A stretch of 64,000 nucleotides of DNA from Flavobacterium sp. PMTSA4 (GTDB taxonomy: Bacteria > Bacteroidota > Bacteroidia > Flavobacteriales > Flavobacteriaceae): NCBI RefSeq assembly GCF_032098525.1, contig NZ_CP134890.1, positions 1,426,001 to 1,490,000 on the forward strand. Direction: 5' to 3'. Of this stretch, positions 50,301-59,626 are shown piece after piece. How positions within the stretch are numbered: position 1 is the first letter of the stretch; the number at the start of each line of letters is the position of its first letter. The position numbers and the translations under genes are program-made. The notes beneath the pieces were generated by a model that was not told the DNA's origin, did not search any database, and worked only from the letters and a program-made list of their open reading frames with translations.

Positions 50301-53300
50301 TACAGCTAATGCTGGAGCTCAAATAAACACTTGTTCATCTTCTGGTGCTGTTAACATAACCGCTGGTTCCAGTGCTTCTAATTATACGTCTGTTTTATGG
50401 ACTTCTAATGGAACAGGTACCTTTACAAATGCTACCTCTTTAACAAATTGTACCTATACACCAAGCTCTGCTGATAATTCAGTTGGAACTGTTATTTTGA
50501 CTCTTACAGCTTTTGGGAATGCGCCTTGTTCAGATGTGACTGCAACTAAAAACTTAATCATTACACAACCACTTGTTGTGTATGCAGGAGCAAATTTTAC
50601 AACTTGTTACACATCAGGAAATATCAATATTGCTACTGACGCTTCTGCATTAAATTATACATCAGTTACATGGACTTCAAACGGAACTGGTACTTTTATT
50701 AATGCTAATTCATTAAATAATTGTTCATACAATCCAAGTGCAACAGATTTATCAACAGGAAATGTAATTTTTTATCTTACAGTTTCAAACCCAGGATGTT
50801 CTCAAGCAACTTCAACTAAAACAGTTATTATTAAATCTCCTCCTACAAGTCTAGCTGGAACACAAATAAATACTTGTTCGACAAATGGTGCTGTAAATAT
50901 AACAGCAGGTTCAAGTGCTGCTAACTATACTTCTATTTTGTGGACATCTAGTGGAACAGGTTCTTTTTCAAATGCTAATTCTTTAACAGCATGTACCTAT
51001 ACTCCAAGTGCAGCTGACATTACAGCGGGTATAGTGACTTTAACACTTACAGCCAATAATTCTCCATGTACTTCTGTAAGTTCAACTAAAAACCTAATTA
51101 TAAATCTTGGTCCTACAGCAATAGCAGGTTCAAATTTTTCAAATTGCTATTCAACAGGTTCTATAAATATTACTACTGGTTCTAGTGCTACCAATCAAAC
51201 AAATGTTATTTGGACATCTAATGGTTCTGGAACATTTACTAATCCAAATTCTTTAACAGCATGTACTTATACCCCTAGTGCAACTGATGTTTTAGTTGGA
51301 AGTGTTTCTTTTACTCTTACTGCTTCAAATGCAGGTTGTGCAGATGCTACCTCTACTAAAACCTTAACTATTAGTTCTCAACCTACTAGCATTGCGGGAT
51401 CAACTATAAACACCTGTTCTACTAGTGGTGCAGTAAATATAACAACTGGTGCAAGTGCTTCAAATTATAATTCAGTTATCTGGACTTCAAACGGTTCAGG
51501 CACATTTTCAAATGCTAATTCATTAACAACATGTACCTATACTCCTAGTGCTGCTGATATTTCAGCTGGAACTGTAACGTTAACACTTACTGCTAATGGA
51601 AACGCTCCTTGTGCTCCAGCAACTTCTACAAAAAATCTAATCATTAACCAAACTATGACTGCCCTTGCTGGTGCATCATTTACAGAATGTTCCTCAAATA
51701 CATCAATAAATGTAACATCTGGAGCAAGTGCAACAAATCAAAGTATAGTTACTTGGTCTTCTAATGGTACAGGAACATTTGCAAACCAAAACTCATTGAC
51801 AACTTGTACCTATACGCCTAGTGCAGCTGATATTGCTTCTGGAAGTGTAATAATTACTCTTACAGCTTCAAATTCAAGTTGTCCAAATATTACTTCATCT
51901 AAAACAATAACATTAGTATCTGCTCCAATGGTTGATGCAGGTTCAGATATTGCTACTTGTTCAACTTGTGGTACAGTAAATATTACAGCAAATTCTAGCG
52001 CTTCTAATTATACTTCAATTGTTTGGACTTCAAGTGGCACAGGAACTTTCACTAATGCAAATTCATTGACTGCATGTACTTATACACCTAGTGCTGCAGA
52101 TATTACTACTAGTTTAACTCAAGGAGGTATTACATTAACTTTAACTGCTACAGGAACATCACCATGTACAACAACTATAGCTACTAAAGTTTTAGCAATT
52201 ACTTCTCAAACGTTTACTTCTTCTGGCACATTTACTGTTCCTGCAGGTGTTTATCAAGTTACTGTTGAAGCTTGGGGCGGTGGTGGAAAAGGTGGTGATG
52301 GATTAAACATAGGTAACGTTGGCGGAGGTGGCGGAGGTGGCGCTTATTCAGCAAAGTCAATACCAGTTATACCTGGCAATACTTATACCGTAAATGTTGG
52401 ATTAGGAGCAACAACTGTTTCGGACGGTGGTGATTCATGGTTTATTAATCAATCTACATTTTTAGCAAAAGGGGGGAAAACTGCACTTAATAATGTTACA
52501 ACAGGTGCAATTGGCGGTAGTGAATCAAGTTCTATTGGTGATATTACATCTAGAGGTGGAAATGGAGCAAACGGCTTAAGTGGATCTTATGGTGGTGGTG
52601 GTGGTGCTGGTGCAGAAGCTGGTGAAAATATGGGTGTTGATGCTGTTACAAGTTTAGGTGCAATAGCGGTATGTAGTGGTGGAAATGGCGGAAATGGATA
52701 CACAAATCCTAATGGTGATGGTTCTCCAGGAATTGCTCCAGGCGGCGGCGGCGGCGGCGGACGTAGAAATGGTAACAATGGTGTTAACCAAGGAACTGGC
52801 GGACGCGGTGCTGATGGAAAAGTTATCATTAAATGGCCAGTAAATGCTTTACCTTCTACTCTTACAAATGGTCCAGGTGGAGTAACATCTGATTTACAAC
52901 TATGGTTACGTTCAGATTTATTAAACGGAACAACAACAGTTGCCGATAATACTCCTGTAACAACTTGGTATACACAAGCGAAAGGTGCAAATGCAATAAA
53001 ACCTACAGCAGTTGGTGCTCCAGTATATCGTAACAATGCAAATTATAATATTAATTTTAATGCCGTTGTTGATTTTACAAACCCTTATAACAGTCCATCT
53101 CAAGTTTATACAGATTTAAGTAGCTCAAGACAATATTTAAAAGGAACTAATGGATACTATTCAGAAGATACTTTTGTTGTGGTTATTCCAGATGTTACAG
53201 TAACATCTGCATTAAACAGTATGGATGTTTTTGGAGGAAAAAGTTCACCATGTGCTCAAAACGCAAAATCTGGAATTTCATATGGTAATGTTGATACTAG

Positions 53301-56300
53301 ATTTACAAACGAAGTATTGTCATATACCTCAGGAACAACTACATCATATGGTACTGCTCAAGTTAGTACAACTACTCAATACAATAGTCCTGGAATTATT
53401 AACATTAGAAATAATTCCGGTAATACAGGGATGCAGTTATATTATAACTCTAACAATATTGCAACTACTGAAGTTAACGCTTCTAAACACAGAAATATTT
53501 ATGATAGTCAATATTGGATAGGAAGAAGTGAAGCTTGGGATGGAAGTTTAGATGGTAGAGTTGCTGAAGTTATCACATTCAGTTCTAGAAAAAATGATGC
53601 AACTGAAAGAACTAAAATTGAAAGTTATTTAGGAATTAAATACGGAATAACTTTAGGAGTAAATGGTACTTCACAGAATTATCTTGCTTCTGATGGAACT
53701 ATAATTTGGAATGCATCAACAAATGCTGGTTTTAACAATGATATTGCCGGAATTGGAAGAGATGATGCTTCAAAGCTTAATCAAAAACAATCAAAAAGTG
53801 TTAATGCAAATTCAATTGTAACTATTGGATTAGGAACTGTAGCTACAACTAATACAGCAAATACAAATGTATTTGATACTGATAAAAAATATCTTGTTTG
53901 GGGTGATAATGGTGCAAACATGAACAATTCAGGAACTCCAGTAATATTCACATTTGGTGGTACTTCAGGTGTTACAACTTCAACTGAGGTTTTAAACAGA
54001 AAATGGAAAATTGTTGAAACTGGTGGAGACGTTGCTACTACAAAAGTTTCAGTATTAACTTCAGCTCTTGCAAATTTACCTGCTCTTTCTGGAAATGACG
54101 CCTATGTAATGGTTGTTGCTAGCGATGCTTCATTCACTACAGGACTTGAAATGACATTTTTGAAAACTAATAGTACTAAACAAGAAACTGATTATGACTT
54201 TGATGGAACCAAATATTTCACATTTGGAATTGCTCATGAAAGTAAATATACAAGACATGCAACATTTGATGGAACATCAAATATCATGAAAATGGAAGCT
54301 GTAAACAATTTAAGCAGTCCTTTTACAATGATGACTTGGGTTAGACCAACTGGAGCTAATTCACTTTCAAATGATAGAACTATTGTTTCAAAATTCAACG
54401 GAACCACTGGTTATAGAGTATTTTTGTCATCAAACAATAAAGTAAACGTTTCTTGGAGTGGTGGAACAACATTAACTTCAAATACTGTTTTACCAAATAA
54501 TGAATGGCATAACGTAGCTATCATTTACTCTAGTGGTTCAATAAAATTATATATTGATGGTGTTTTAGATTCAACTGTAGCATCAACTGCTCCGGCTTCT
54601 AACACAAACTATATGTCGATTGGTGCAGAATACAGAACTAAATCTGATACAAGAAATTACTTTAAAGGTGATATTGATGAATTCAGACTTTGGAACAAAG
54701 CATTATCAATAACTGAAGTAAGATTTATTATGAATCAAGAAATACTTCAAGATGGAAGCGTTACTAAAGGAACAATCATACCAAATAGTATAACTAAAAA
54801 TGATGTTAGTACTTTAAATTGGAGCAATCTTCAAGCATATTATTCTATGAATTCATTTATAGGAACTCATATAAACGATGATTCGCTAAGCAAAAATAGA
54901 GGAAATGTATTTTTACCAACTAAAACTACAATCACTATACAATCTTCTCCTCAGCCTTATGAAAGCGCTGCTAACGGATTATGGTATGATACAACTAGTT
55001 GGTTAAATGGAAGTATCCAACAAATGCCTTACAGTTTATCAATTGTTAATAACACAACTCCGATTGATTGGAATATTGTAAAAACAAATCATAACTTAGA
55101 TTCATCTGGAAACAAAGTAGTATTAGGATTATTAGTCAACTCTAACACCATTAGCGCCACAAATGACTCTAAAATTGAAGTTTCACATTATTTAAAACTT
55201 GATGGAAAAATTGATTTAGTTGGAAAATCTCAATTAGTTCAAACTACTGATAGTGATTTAGATGTAACTAGTGCTGGTTCTGTTGAAAGAGATCAACAAG
55301 GTCAATCTAATAAATTTAATTACAATTATTGGTCTTCACCTGTAAGTTCAATCAATAACTCTACTATCAATCATGGTTATACAGTAGCAGGTGTTATGAA
55401 AGACGGTACAAACCCAAATAATATTCAAAATTTATTGTGGACAACTGGTATTAATAGTTCTGCGACATCACCAATCACATTAAGTAGTTACTGGATTTTT
55501 AAATTTCAAAACATCAGTAATAACTATGCAAATTGGTCTGCAGTAGGTCAAAATGGAAGTTTATTAGCAGGACAAGGATATACTTTAAAAGGAAGTAGTG
55601 CTGCTACATCTAACCAAAATTATACTTTTGTTGGTAAGCCAAACAATGGCACAATAAATTCTCCTGTGGCTGCAAATAACTTGAATCTATCTGGTAATCC
55701 ATATGCTTCTGCAATCGATGCTAATAAATTCATTGATGATAACGCTTCAAGTATTGTTGGAACATTATATTTCTGGGAACACTATAGTACAAATAGTTCT
55801 CACAATACAGTTGAATATCAAGGAGGATATGCAACTTATACCAAAACAGGCGGAACTGCTCCAGTTGCTCCAGCTGGTGTAAGCGGATTAGGTTCTAGCT
55901 CAAAAGTTGCTAAAAGATTTATCCCAGTTGGACAAGGTTTCTTTGTAACTGGTTCTGCAGCTGGTGGTACAATTACTTTCAATAACTCTCAACGTTTGTT
56001 TGTTAAAGAAGATAACGCGAACTCGTTTAATTTGTTTAGAACAAATAATACAAATTTTGCTAACGCTGATGTTGCTAATAATAATTCTGAAGATAATTTC
56101 ACAGAAGAGCAATTCATGAAAATCAGATTAGGATATAACTCTGCTGACAACTATCACAGACAAATATTATTAGGTTTTATGAATGATAACGCAACTAGCG
56201 GATATGATAATGGATATGATGCTTTAAGTATTGAAACTTTATCAAATGATATGTACTTCCTTAATGGAACCAATAAATTAAACATTAGCGGTGAAGGTTA

Positions 56301-56802
56301 CTTTAATGTTGACAACATTTATCCATTAGGAGTTAAAAATGCTGTAGCTGGAAATGTGACTTTCATGGTAGACCAAAAAATAAACATAGATAACAATCAA
56401 GAAGTTTACATTTTTGATAACGTGACTAACACTTACAACAGTATTAAAGATCAAAATTTCCAAATTAATCTTCCTGCTGGAACATATGAAAATCGTTTCT
56501 CTTTAAGATTTACTGACGGAAGCTCATCTTTAGGAACTAATGATAACGAACAAACAAGCGAAATTGTTGTTTCAAACTCAATTGTTAACAATACAATTAA
56601 CGTTAAAAACAACTCATTAGAATCAACTGTAAAAAGCGTTTTAGTATTCAATATGATTGGTCAACAAGTAAAAACTTGGAATGTAGAAAACCAAGACCAA
56701 AACAACATTGAATTCTCTACAAAAGGTATGAGCACTGGTACTTATATCGTGAAAGTAATTACCGATAACGGTAACATTAGCAAGAAAATCCTAATCAAAT
56801 AG
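47359..56802 (+). CDS. Giant T9SS-exported repeat surface protein (adhesin-like)
   Basis: A 3147-residue protein (about 320 kDa). Order, by residue: signal peptide (to about 27); glycine-rich block 1 (about 53-238); a Ser/Thr/Asn-rich Ig-like stretch (245-350); 14 repeats of about 90 residues (351-1614), each with W-T/S-S-x-G-T/S-G, N/T-S-L-x-x-C-x-Y-x-P-S and an end A/L-A-G; glycine-rich block 2 (1615-1830); a lectin/LamG-like part starting L-Q-L-W-L-R-S-D (about 1844), with A-E-V-I-T-F-S-S and I-A-G-I-G-R; a second LamG-like fold (about 2300-2460); long beta-rich regions; and a type A T9SS sorting domain (about 3068-3147, ending K-I-L-I-K). It is presumably displayed at the cell surface and may work in adhesion or gliding. 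Confidence 0.9.
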   Translation: MEKMQIRLENWYIMLITLFVINIGYTQTQRIYTTSGTFTPPAGVSTIQVEAYGAGGGGGYGGTSNKDGGGGGGGGGFSKNTSISVSAGTTYTITIGTLGLGSTSSVSPNGGNGGNTTATFGSTTITANGGIGGFGYSNGGAGGTGGTGSTFNGGAGGAGLNGQGSGGGGGAAGTSGNGGIGSVPTGGSAGGGNAGAGGNGTTSPTGVGLSSLTNYGGGGGGGTKNSSGGNGANGYMIITYTCPTYSLTNATTSNSPICVGSSALVNLNSSNLGTGTYTVTFNLSGATNSTGNTSTMNFVAGNPGSGTFSTPILNIGVTNITITNLSSSNCSNSINSFNTTSVTANLPSTANAGNNIVACSSDLLIPITSGSSASNYISVTWTSNGTGTFTNPNSLTNCFYTPSSDDIIAGNITITLTSTSTGCADATSNKNLTLVNAPVANAGIEMSTCSSNGSINVTDNSSASNYTSLEWTSSGTGTFTNSNSLSDCFYTPSADDITAGSVTLTLTAYGNAPCLSSSASKNLIISQPIVADAGANFYTCYTSGDFDIATDATASNFTSVTWTSDGTGTLTNENSLTTCTYLPSVTDISTGYVTFTLTASNLGCSDITSTKTVIMISSPTADAGSEINTCSSTGAVNITAGSNATNYSYVEWSSNGTGSFTDSNSLTDCTYTPSADDITAGSVILTLTAYGNSPCASTTVIKNLIISQPVVVDAGIDYTTCYSSGDLNIATDATASNYTSVIWTSNGTGIFTNENSLTNCKYTPSPTDISTGNVTFTITASNSGCSDVNATKTITIIQSPTVDAGTEINTCASNGAVNITAGSNATNYSSVEWSSDGTGTFSDSNSLTDCTYTPSADDITAGSVVLTLTTYGNAPCASITATKNLTISQPIVADAGADFTICYSSGDFNISSDATASNYISVTWTSNGTGTFINTNSLNNCSYTPSATDILTGNVTFTLTASNSGCSDINVNKTITIISAPTANAGAQINTCSSSGAVNITAGSSASNYTSVLWTSNGTGTFTNATSLTNCTYTPSSADNSVGTVILTLTAFGNAPCSDVTATKNLIITQPLVVYAGANFTTCYTSGNINIATDASALNYTSVTWTSNGTGTFINANSLNNCSYNPSATDLSTGNVIFYLTVSNPGCSQATSTKTVIIKSPPTSLAGTQINTCSTNGAVNITAGSSAANYTSILWTSSGTGSFSNANSLTACTYTPSAADITAGIVTLTLTANNSPCTSVSSTKNLIINLGPTAIAGSNFSNCYSTGSINITTGSSATNQTNVIWTSNGSGTFTNPNSLTACTYTPSATDVLVGSVSFTLTASNAGCADATSTKTLTISSQPTSIAGSTINTCSTSGAVNITTGASASNYNSVIWTSNGSGTFSNANSLTTCTYTPSAADISAGTVTLTLTANGNAPCAPATSTKNLIINQTMTALAGASFTECSSNTSINVTSGASATNQSIVTWSSNGTGTFANQNSLTTCTYTPSAADIASGSVIITLTASNSSCPNITSSKTITLVSAPMVDAGSDIATCSTCGTVNITANSSASNYTSIVWTSSGTGTFTNANSLTACTYTPSAADITTSLTQGGITLTLTATGTSPCTTTIATKVLAITSQTFTSSGTFTVPAGVYQVTVEAWGGGGKGGDGLNIGNVGGGGGGGAYSAKSIPVIPGNTYTVNVGLGATTVSDGGDSWFINQSTFLAKGGKTALNNVTTGAIGGSESSSIGDITSRGGNGANGLSGSYGGGGGAGAEAGENMGVDAVTSLGAIAVCSGGNGGNGYTNPNGDGSPGIAPGGGGGGGRRNGNNGVNQGTGGRGADGKVIIKWPVNALPSTLTNGPGGVTSDLQLWLRSDLLNGTTTVADNTPVTTWYTQAKGANAIKPTAVGAPVYRNNANYNINFNAVVDFTNPYNSPSQVYTDLSSSRQYLKGTNGYYSEDTFVVVIPDVTVTSALNSMDVFGGKSSPCAQNAKSGISYGNVDTRFTNEVLSYTSGTTTSYGTAQVSTTTQYNSPGIINIRNNSGNTGMQLYYNSNNIATTEVNASKHRNIYDSQYWIGRSEAWDGSLDGRVAEVITFSSRKNDATERTKIESYLGIKYGITLGVNGTSQNYLASDGTIIWNASTNAGFNNDIAGIGRDDASKLNQKQSKSVNANSIVTIGLGTVATTNTANTNVFDTDKKYLVWGDNGANMNNSGTPVIFTFGGTSGVTTSTEVLNRKWKIVETGGDVATTKVSVLTSALANLPALSGNDAYVMVVASDASFTTGLEMTFLKTNSTKQETDYDFDGTKYFTFGIAHESKYTRHATFDGTSNIMKMEAVNNLSSPFTMMTWVRPTGANSLSNDRTIVSKFNGTTGYRVFLSSNNKVNVSWSGGTTLTSNTVLPNNEWHNVAIIYSSGSIKLYIDGVLDSTVASTAPASNTNYMSIGAEYRTKSDTRNYFKGDIDEFRLWNKALSITEVRFIMNQEILQDGSVTKGTIIPNSITKNDVSTLNWSNLQAYYSMNSFIGTHINDDSLSKNRGNVFLPTKTTITIQSSPQPYESAANGLWYDTTSWLNGSIQQMPYSLSIVNNTTPIDWNIVKTNHNLDSSGNKVVLGLLVNSNTISATNDSKIEVSHYLKLDGKIDLVGKSQLVQTTDSDLDVTSAGSVERDQQGQSNKFNYNYWSSPVSSINNSTINHGYTVAGVMKDGTNPNNIQNLLWTTGINSSATSPITLSSYWIFKFQNISNNYANWSAVGQNGSLLAGQGYTLKGSSAATSNQNYTFVGKPNNGTINSPVAANNLNLSGNPYASAIDANKFIDDNASSIVGTLYFWEHYSTNSSHNTVEYQGGYATYTKTGGTAPVAPAGVSGLGSSSKVAKRFIPVGQGFFVTGSAAGGTITFNNSQRLFVKEDNANSFNLFRTNNTNFANADVANNNSEDNFTEEQFMKIRLGYNSADNYHRQILLGFMNDNATSGYDNGYDALSIETLSNDMYFLNGTNKLNISGEGYFNVDNIYPLGVKNAVAGNVTFMVDQKINIDNNQEVYIFDNVTNTYNSIKDQNFQINLPAGTYENRFSLRFTDGSSSLGTNDNEQTSEIVVSNSIVNNTINVKNNSLESTVKSVLVFNMIGQQVKTWNVENQDQNNIEFSTKGMSTGTYIVKVITDNGNISKKILIK
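47521..47583 (+). repeat. GGC trinucleotide runs in the giant gene
   Basis: (GGC)4 at 47521-47532 and (GGC)8 at 47560-47583 encode glycine. Further runs are (GGT)6 at 48004-48021 and (GGC)5 at 52741-52755. GGC is an unusual codon in this AT-rich gene, and such runs can change copy number in frame by slippage. Confidence 0.85.
48409..52200 (+). repeat. Tandem array of 14 Ig-like repeats in the giant gene
   Basis: Fourteen units of about 271 bp, alternating two types. Type A ends with a G-N-x-P-C / N-S-P-C-like segment and type B with an S-x-x-G/S-C segment, so the true period is about 540 bp. Every unit has paired cysteines, one after the A-G start and one in the L-x-x-C box. Sequence is more diverged at the two ends than in the middle. 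Confidence 0.85.
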
Positions 56803-56834
56803 TATTTTATAATTTTTTTTGACGCCCCAAATCT

Positions 56835-56865
56835 AAAAAATCCCTGCCATGGCAGGGATTTTTTT
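56835..56865. terminator. Bidirectional terminator
   Basis: AAAAAATCCCTGCC and GGCAGGGATTTTTT form a perfect palindrome centred on CCATGG. It separates the giant gene from the convergent hisS, whose stop codon lies at its edge. Confidence 0.9.
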
Positions 56866-58222
56866 ATTTTAAACTCGAAGATAATTCTAAAATAGAAACC
56901 TCTTTTTGCTCTCCATTTTGGAGGTTTTTTAAAACACATATTGAATCATTAGTTTCTTTCACTACATATTTTATTCCTCTGCGCTCTGCGTGTTTAAACT
57001 GCTTGTCCATTTTTGCAGGATCAGGATATAATTCTGCTTTGATATTTTCCTTCCTTAAGGCAGTAATAATTTTCATTGCTTGAAAAGCCTCTTTTTCACC
57101 ATAATTTAAAAACAAAACTTGCGTAGTATTTGAAACTGTTTCTGGGAATAAATTCAGTTCTTCCAAAACCAAATAGATTCTATCCAACCCAAAAGAAATA
57201 CCAACGCCACTCATGCTTTTTAAACCAAAAATCCCTGTCAAATCATCATATCTTCCACCACCACCAATGGAACCCATTGCTACTTCTTTTGGTGCAGATA
57301 CTTCAAAAATTGCACCTGTATAATAATTTAACCCGCGTGCTAAGGTTACATCTAAGTCTAAATTGGCTTGCTGTAAACCTAATTTTGAAACGTTATCACA
57401 TATAAATCGCAACTCTTCAACTCCTTTCATTCCTTCATTTGAATTAGAAAGTAATGCTGAAAGTTTTGCTAATTTTTCATCAATTGTTCCAGTGAAGTTA
57501 AACAATGGCTGCACTTTTTCTAAAGCTGTTTCGGATATTCCTTTTTCAAGCATTTCTTTTTTAACTCCTTCCTCGCCTATTTTGTCCAACTTATCCAATG
57601 CCACCGTAAAATCAATCAACTTATCAGAAGCGCCAATTACCTCAGCAATTCCAGATAAAATTTTACGGTTATTAATTTTTATGGTAACACCTTTCAATCC
57701 TAAATCGGCAAAAACAGCGTCGTATAATTGCACCAACTCTACTTCTTGCCATAACGACGTAGAACCAACCACATCAGCATCACATTGATAAAATTCTCTG
57801 AAACGTCCTTTTTGAGGTCTATCAGCACGCCAAACGGGTTGAATTTGATAGCGTTTAAACGGAAATTCAATTTCGTTTTGGTGTTGCACCACATATCTAG
57901 CAAACGGCACCGTTAAATCATAACGAAGTGCTTTTTCAGAGATTTTACCGGTTAGTTGTTTGTAGTTTATTGTTTGTAGTTCTTCAAAAGGAACTTTATC
58001 TAAATAATCACCAGAATTCAATATTTTAAAAATTAAACGGTCGCCTTCTTCACCATATTTTCCCATCAAGGTATCAGAGTTTTCAAAGCTTGGTGTTTCA
58101 ATAGGTTGATAACCATAGTTTTCAAAATGCTTGCGCATTACAGCAATAATATAGTTACGTTTTGAAACCTCAATCGGTGAAAAATCTCTTGTCCCTTTAG
58201 GAATACTTGGTTTTTGTGCCAT
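56864..58222 (-). CDS. Histidyl-tRNA synthetase
   Basis: A 452-residue class II synthetase. It has a motif 1 region near the start (G-T-R-D-F-S-P), motif 2 F-R-E-F-Y-Q-C-D-A-D and the histidine-specific segments G-L-N-Y-Y-T-G-A-I-F and G-G-G-G-R-Y-D-D-L-T-G. A C-terminal anticodon-binding domain completes it. It is monocistronic, with a terminator right after the stop codon. Confidence 0.96.
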   Translation of the reverse strand: MAQKPSIPKGTRDFSPIEVSKRNYIIAVMRKHFENYGYQPIETPSFENSDTLMGKYGEEGDRLIFKILNSGDYLDKVPFEELQTINYKQLTGKISEKALRYDLTVPFARYVVQHQNEIEFPFKRYQIQPVWRADRPQKGRFREFYQCDADVVGSTSLWQEVELVQLYDAVFADLGLKGVTIKINNRKILSGIAEVIGASDKLIDFTVALDKLDKIGEEGVKKEMLEKGISETALEKVQPLFNFTGTIDEKLAKLSALLSNSNEGMKGVEELRFICDNVSKLGLQQANLDLDVTLARGLNYYTGAIFEVSAPKEVAMGSIGGGGRYDDLTGIFGLKSMSGVGISFGLDRIYLVLEELNLFPETVSNTTQVLFLNYGEKEAFQAMKIITALRKENIKAELYPDPAKMDKQFKHAERRGIKYVVKETNDSICVLKNLQNGEQKEVSILELSSSLK

Positions 58223-58379
58223 TTTTTACATTAGATTTTAGATGTTTGATATTAGATTTATTACATCTGACATATAACATCTGATATTGACTGTGCAAAT
58301 ATCTTATTTTTTACTCCTTTTTAAAATTGATTTAAGATAAACTTGTAACAAAAACATTATTTTCGTGTCAAATTGAATT
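58223..58379. other. Intergenic spacer with imperfect repeats
   Basis: The first half holds several partial copies of TTAGAT, ATCTGA and ACATCTGA elements in both directions, giving an imperfect inverted repeat about 58234-58290. No gene is visible. The minus strand carries a GATATTTG (7/8 match to the -7 consensus) near 58286-58294 that could serve hisS. Confidence 0.4.
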
Positions 58380-59624
58380 ATGAGAGGAGTTTTTATTGAA
58401 AATATTAAAATTGCTTTTAGTTCCATCAAAACCCAAAAACTGAGAACTTTTTTGACGGTTTTCATCATCGGAATTGGAATTACAGCATTGGTCTGCATCC
58501 TGAGTGTTGTTTCTGCATTAGAGTATAACTTAAATTCGAGTTTTGCTTCAATGGGTTCAAATACCTTCAACATCAATAGGTATGAGTTTAACACCAGAAG
58601 AAATGGTGGTGATGAAAATCAAAAAATAAACCCTATTATTTCTTACCCTGAAGCAAAAGCTTTTAAAGAAAACTTTAAATTTCCCTCTACTAACACTTCG
58701 TTGTCTTTTTATGCAACATCGGCTGCCGAAGTAAAATTTGAAAACGAAAAAACCGATCCTGAAATATCTGTAGTTGGAATTGATGAATTTTTTATTCCAA
58801 ATTCAGGTTTAGAAGTTACACAAGGTAGAAATTTCAACAAATTTGACATTGACAATAATACTTATAGTTGTATTGTAGGTTCTGATTTTGCATCAAAAGG
58901 ACTTTTGAAAGATATTAATCCTATCGGAAAATTATTGTCTGTTCGTGGTGCAAAATTTAAAGTAATTGGTGTTTTAAAAGAAAAAGGTTCCACTTTTGGC
59001 AACAGTCAAGATTTGAGAATGATGATTCCTATTCAAGTAGCACGTTCTATGTTTTCTGCACCAAATATTAATTATACCATAAGTTCTATGGTACAAAACA
59101 AAGAATTTCTTGAGTCAGCAATAGACCAAGCATTGATAACAATGCGTCAAATAAGAAAACTAAATCCAGTTGAAGATAATAATTTTGGAATTTCAAGAAG
59201 CGATGATTTAATTAATAGAATCGGCGAAACTACAGGAGTTTTAAACATTTCCGCTTGGGTAATTGGAATCATAACCATACTTGGTTCATCGATTGCTTTA
59301 ATGAATATCATGGTAGTATCTGTTACTGAAAGAACACGAGAAATTGGTGTTAGAAAATCTTTAGGCGCTAAAAAATCTACTATTGCATGGCAATTTTTTG
59401 TTGAAACCTTAATCATTGGTCAACTTGGCGGAATATTGGGAATAATTTTAGGGATAAGTTTTGGTTATTTACTTTGCTCGCTTTTTGGATGGACATTTGT
59501 AATTCCTTGGATGGCTATTTTCGCAGCTTTTGCAACTAGCTTTGTTGTGGCCGTTGTTTCTGGCTCATATCCAGCCATTAAGGCATCCAATTTAGATCCA
59601 ATTGAAGCTTTAAGATATGAGTAA
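58380..59624 (+). CDS. MacB/FtsX-type ABC transporter permease
   Basis: A 414-residue permease. One N-terminal membrane helix (about 21-43, R-T-F-L-T-V-F-I-I-G-I-G-I-T-A-L), a periplasmic MacB-like core domain (about 44-270) and three C-terminal helices (about 285-405) with T-R-E-I-G-V-R-K-S-L-G-A-K fit the type VII/MacB family. The partner ATPase is not in the window. It has only 2 nt to the convergent prmC stop. It may export a peptide or move lipoproteins. Confidence 0.9.
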   Translation: MRGVFIENIKIAFSSIKTQKLRTFLTVFIIGIGITALVCILSVVSALEYNLNSSFASMGSNTFNINRYEFNTRRNGGDENQKINPIISYPEAKAFKENFKFPSTNTSLSFYATSAAEVKFENEKTDPEISVVGIDEFFIPNSGLEVTQGRNFNKFDIDNNTYSCIVGSDFASKGLLKDINPIGKLLSVRGAKFKVIGVLKEKGSTFGNSQDLRMMIPIQVARSMFSAPNINYTISSMVQNKEFLESAIDQALITMRQIRKLNPVEDNNFGISRSDDLINRIGETTGVLNISAWVIGIITILGSSIALMNIMVVSVTERTREIGVRKSLGAKKSTIAWQFFVETLIIGQLGGILGIILGISFGYLLCSLFGWTFVIPWMAIFAAFATSFVVAVVSGSYPAIKASNLDPIEALRYE

Positions 59625-59626
59625 AA

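Noticed and set aside
48409..52200. Tandem repeats as a CRISPR array
   Set aside because: The units are about 271 bp, fully coding and diverged; there are no short repeats with unique spacers or cas genes.
52587..53036. Minus-strand proline-rich reading frame
   Set aside because: It is the antisense of glycine-rich codons (GGN read as proline) in the giant gene; it has no start context or family features.
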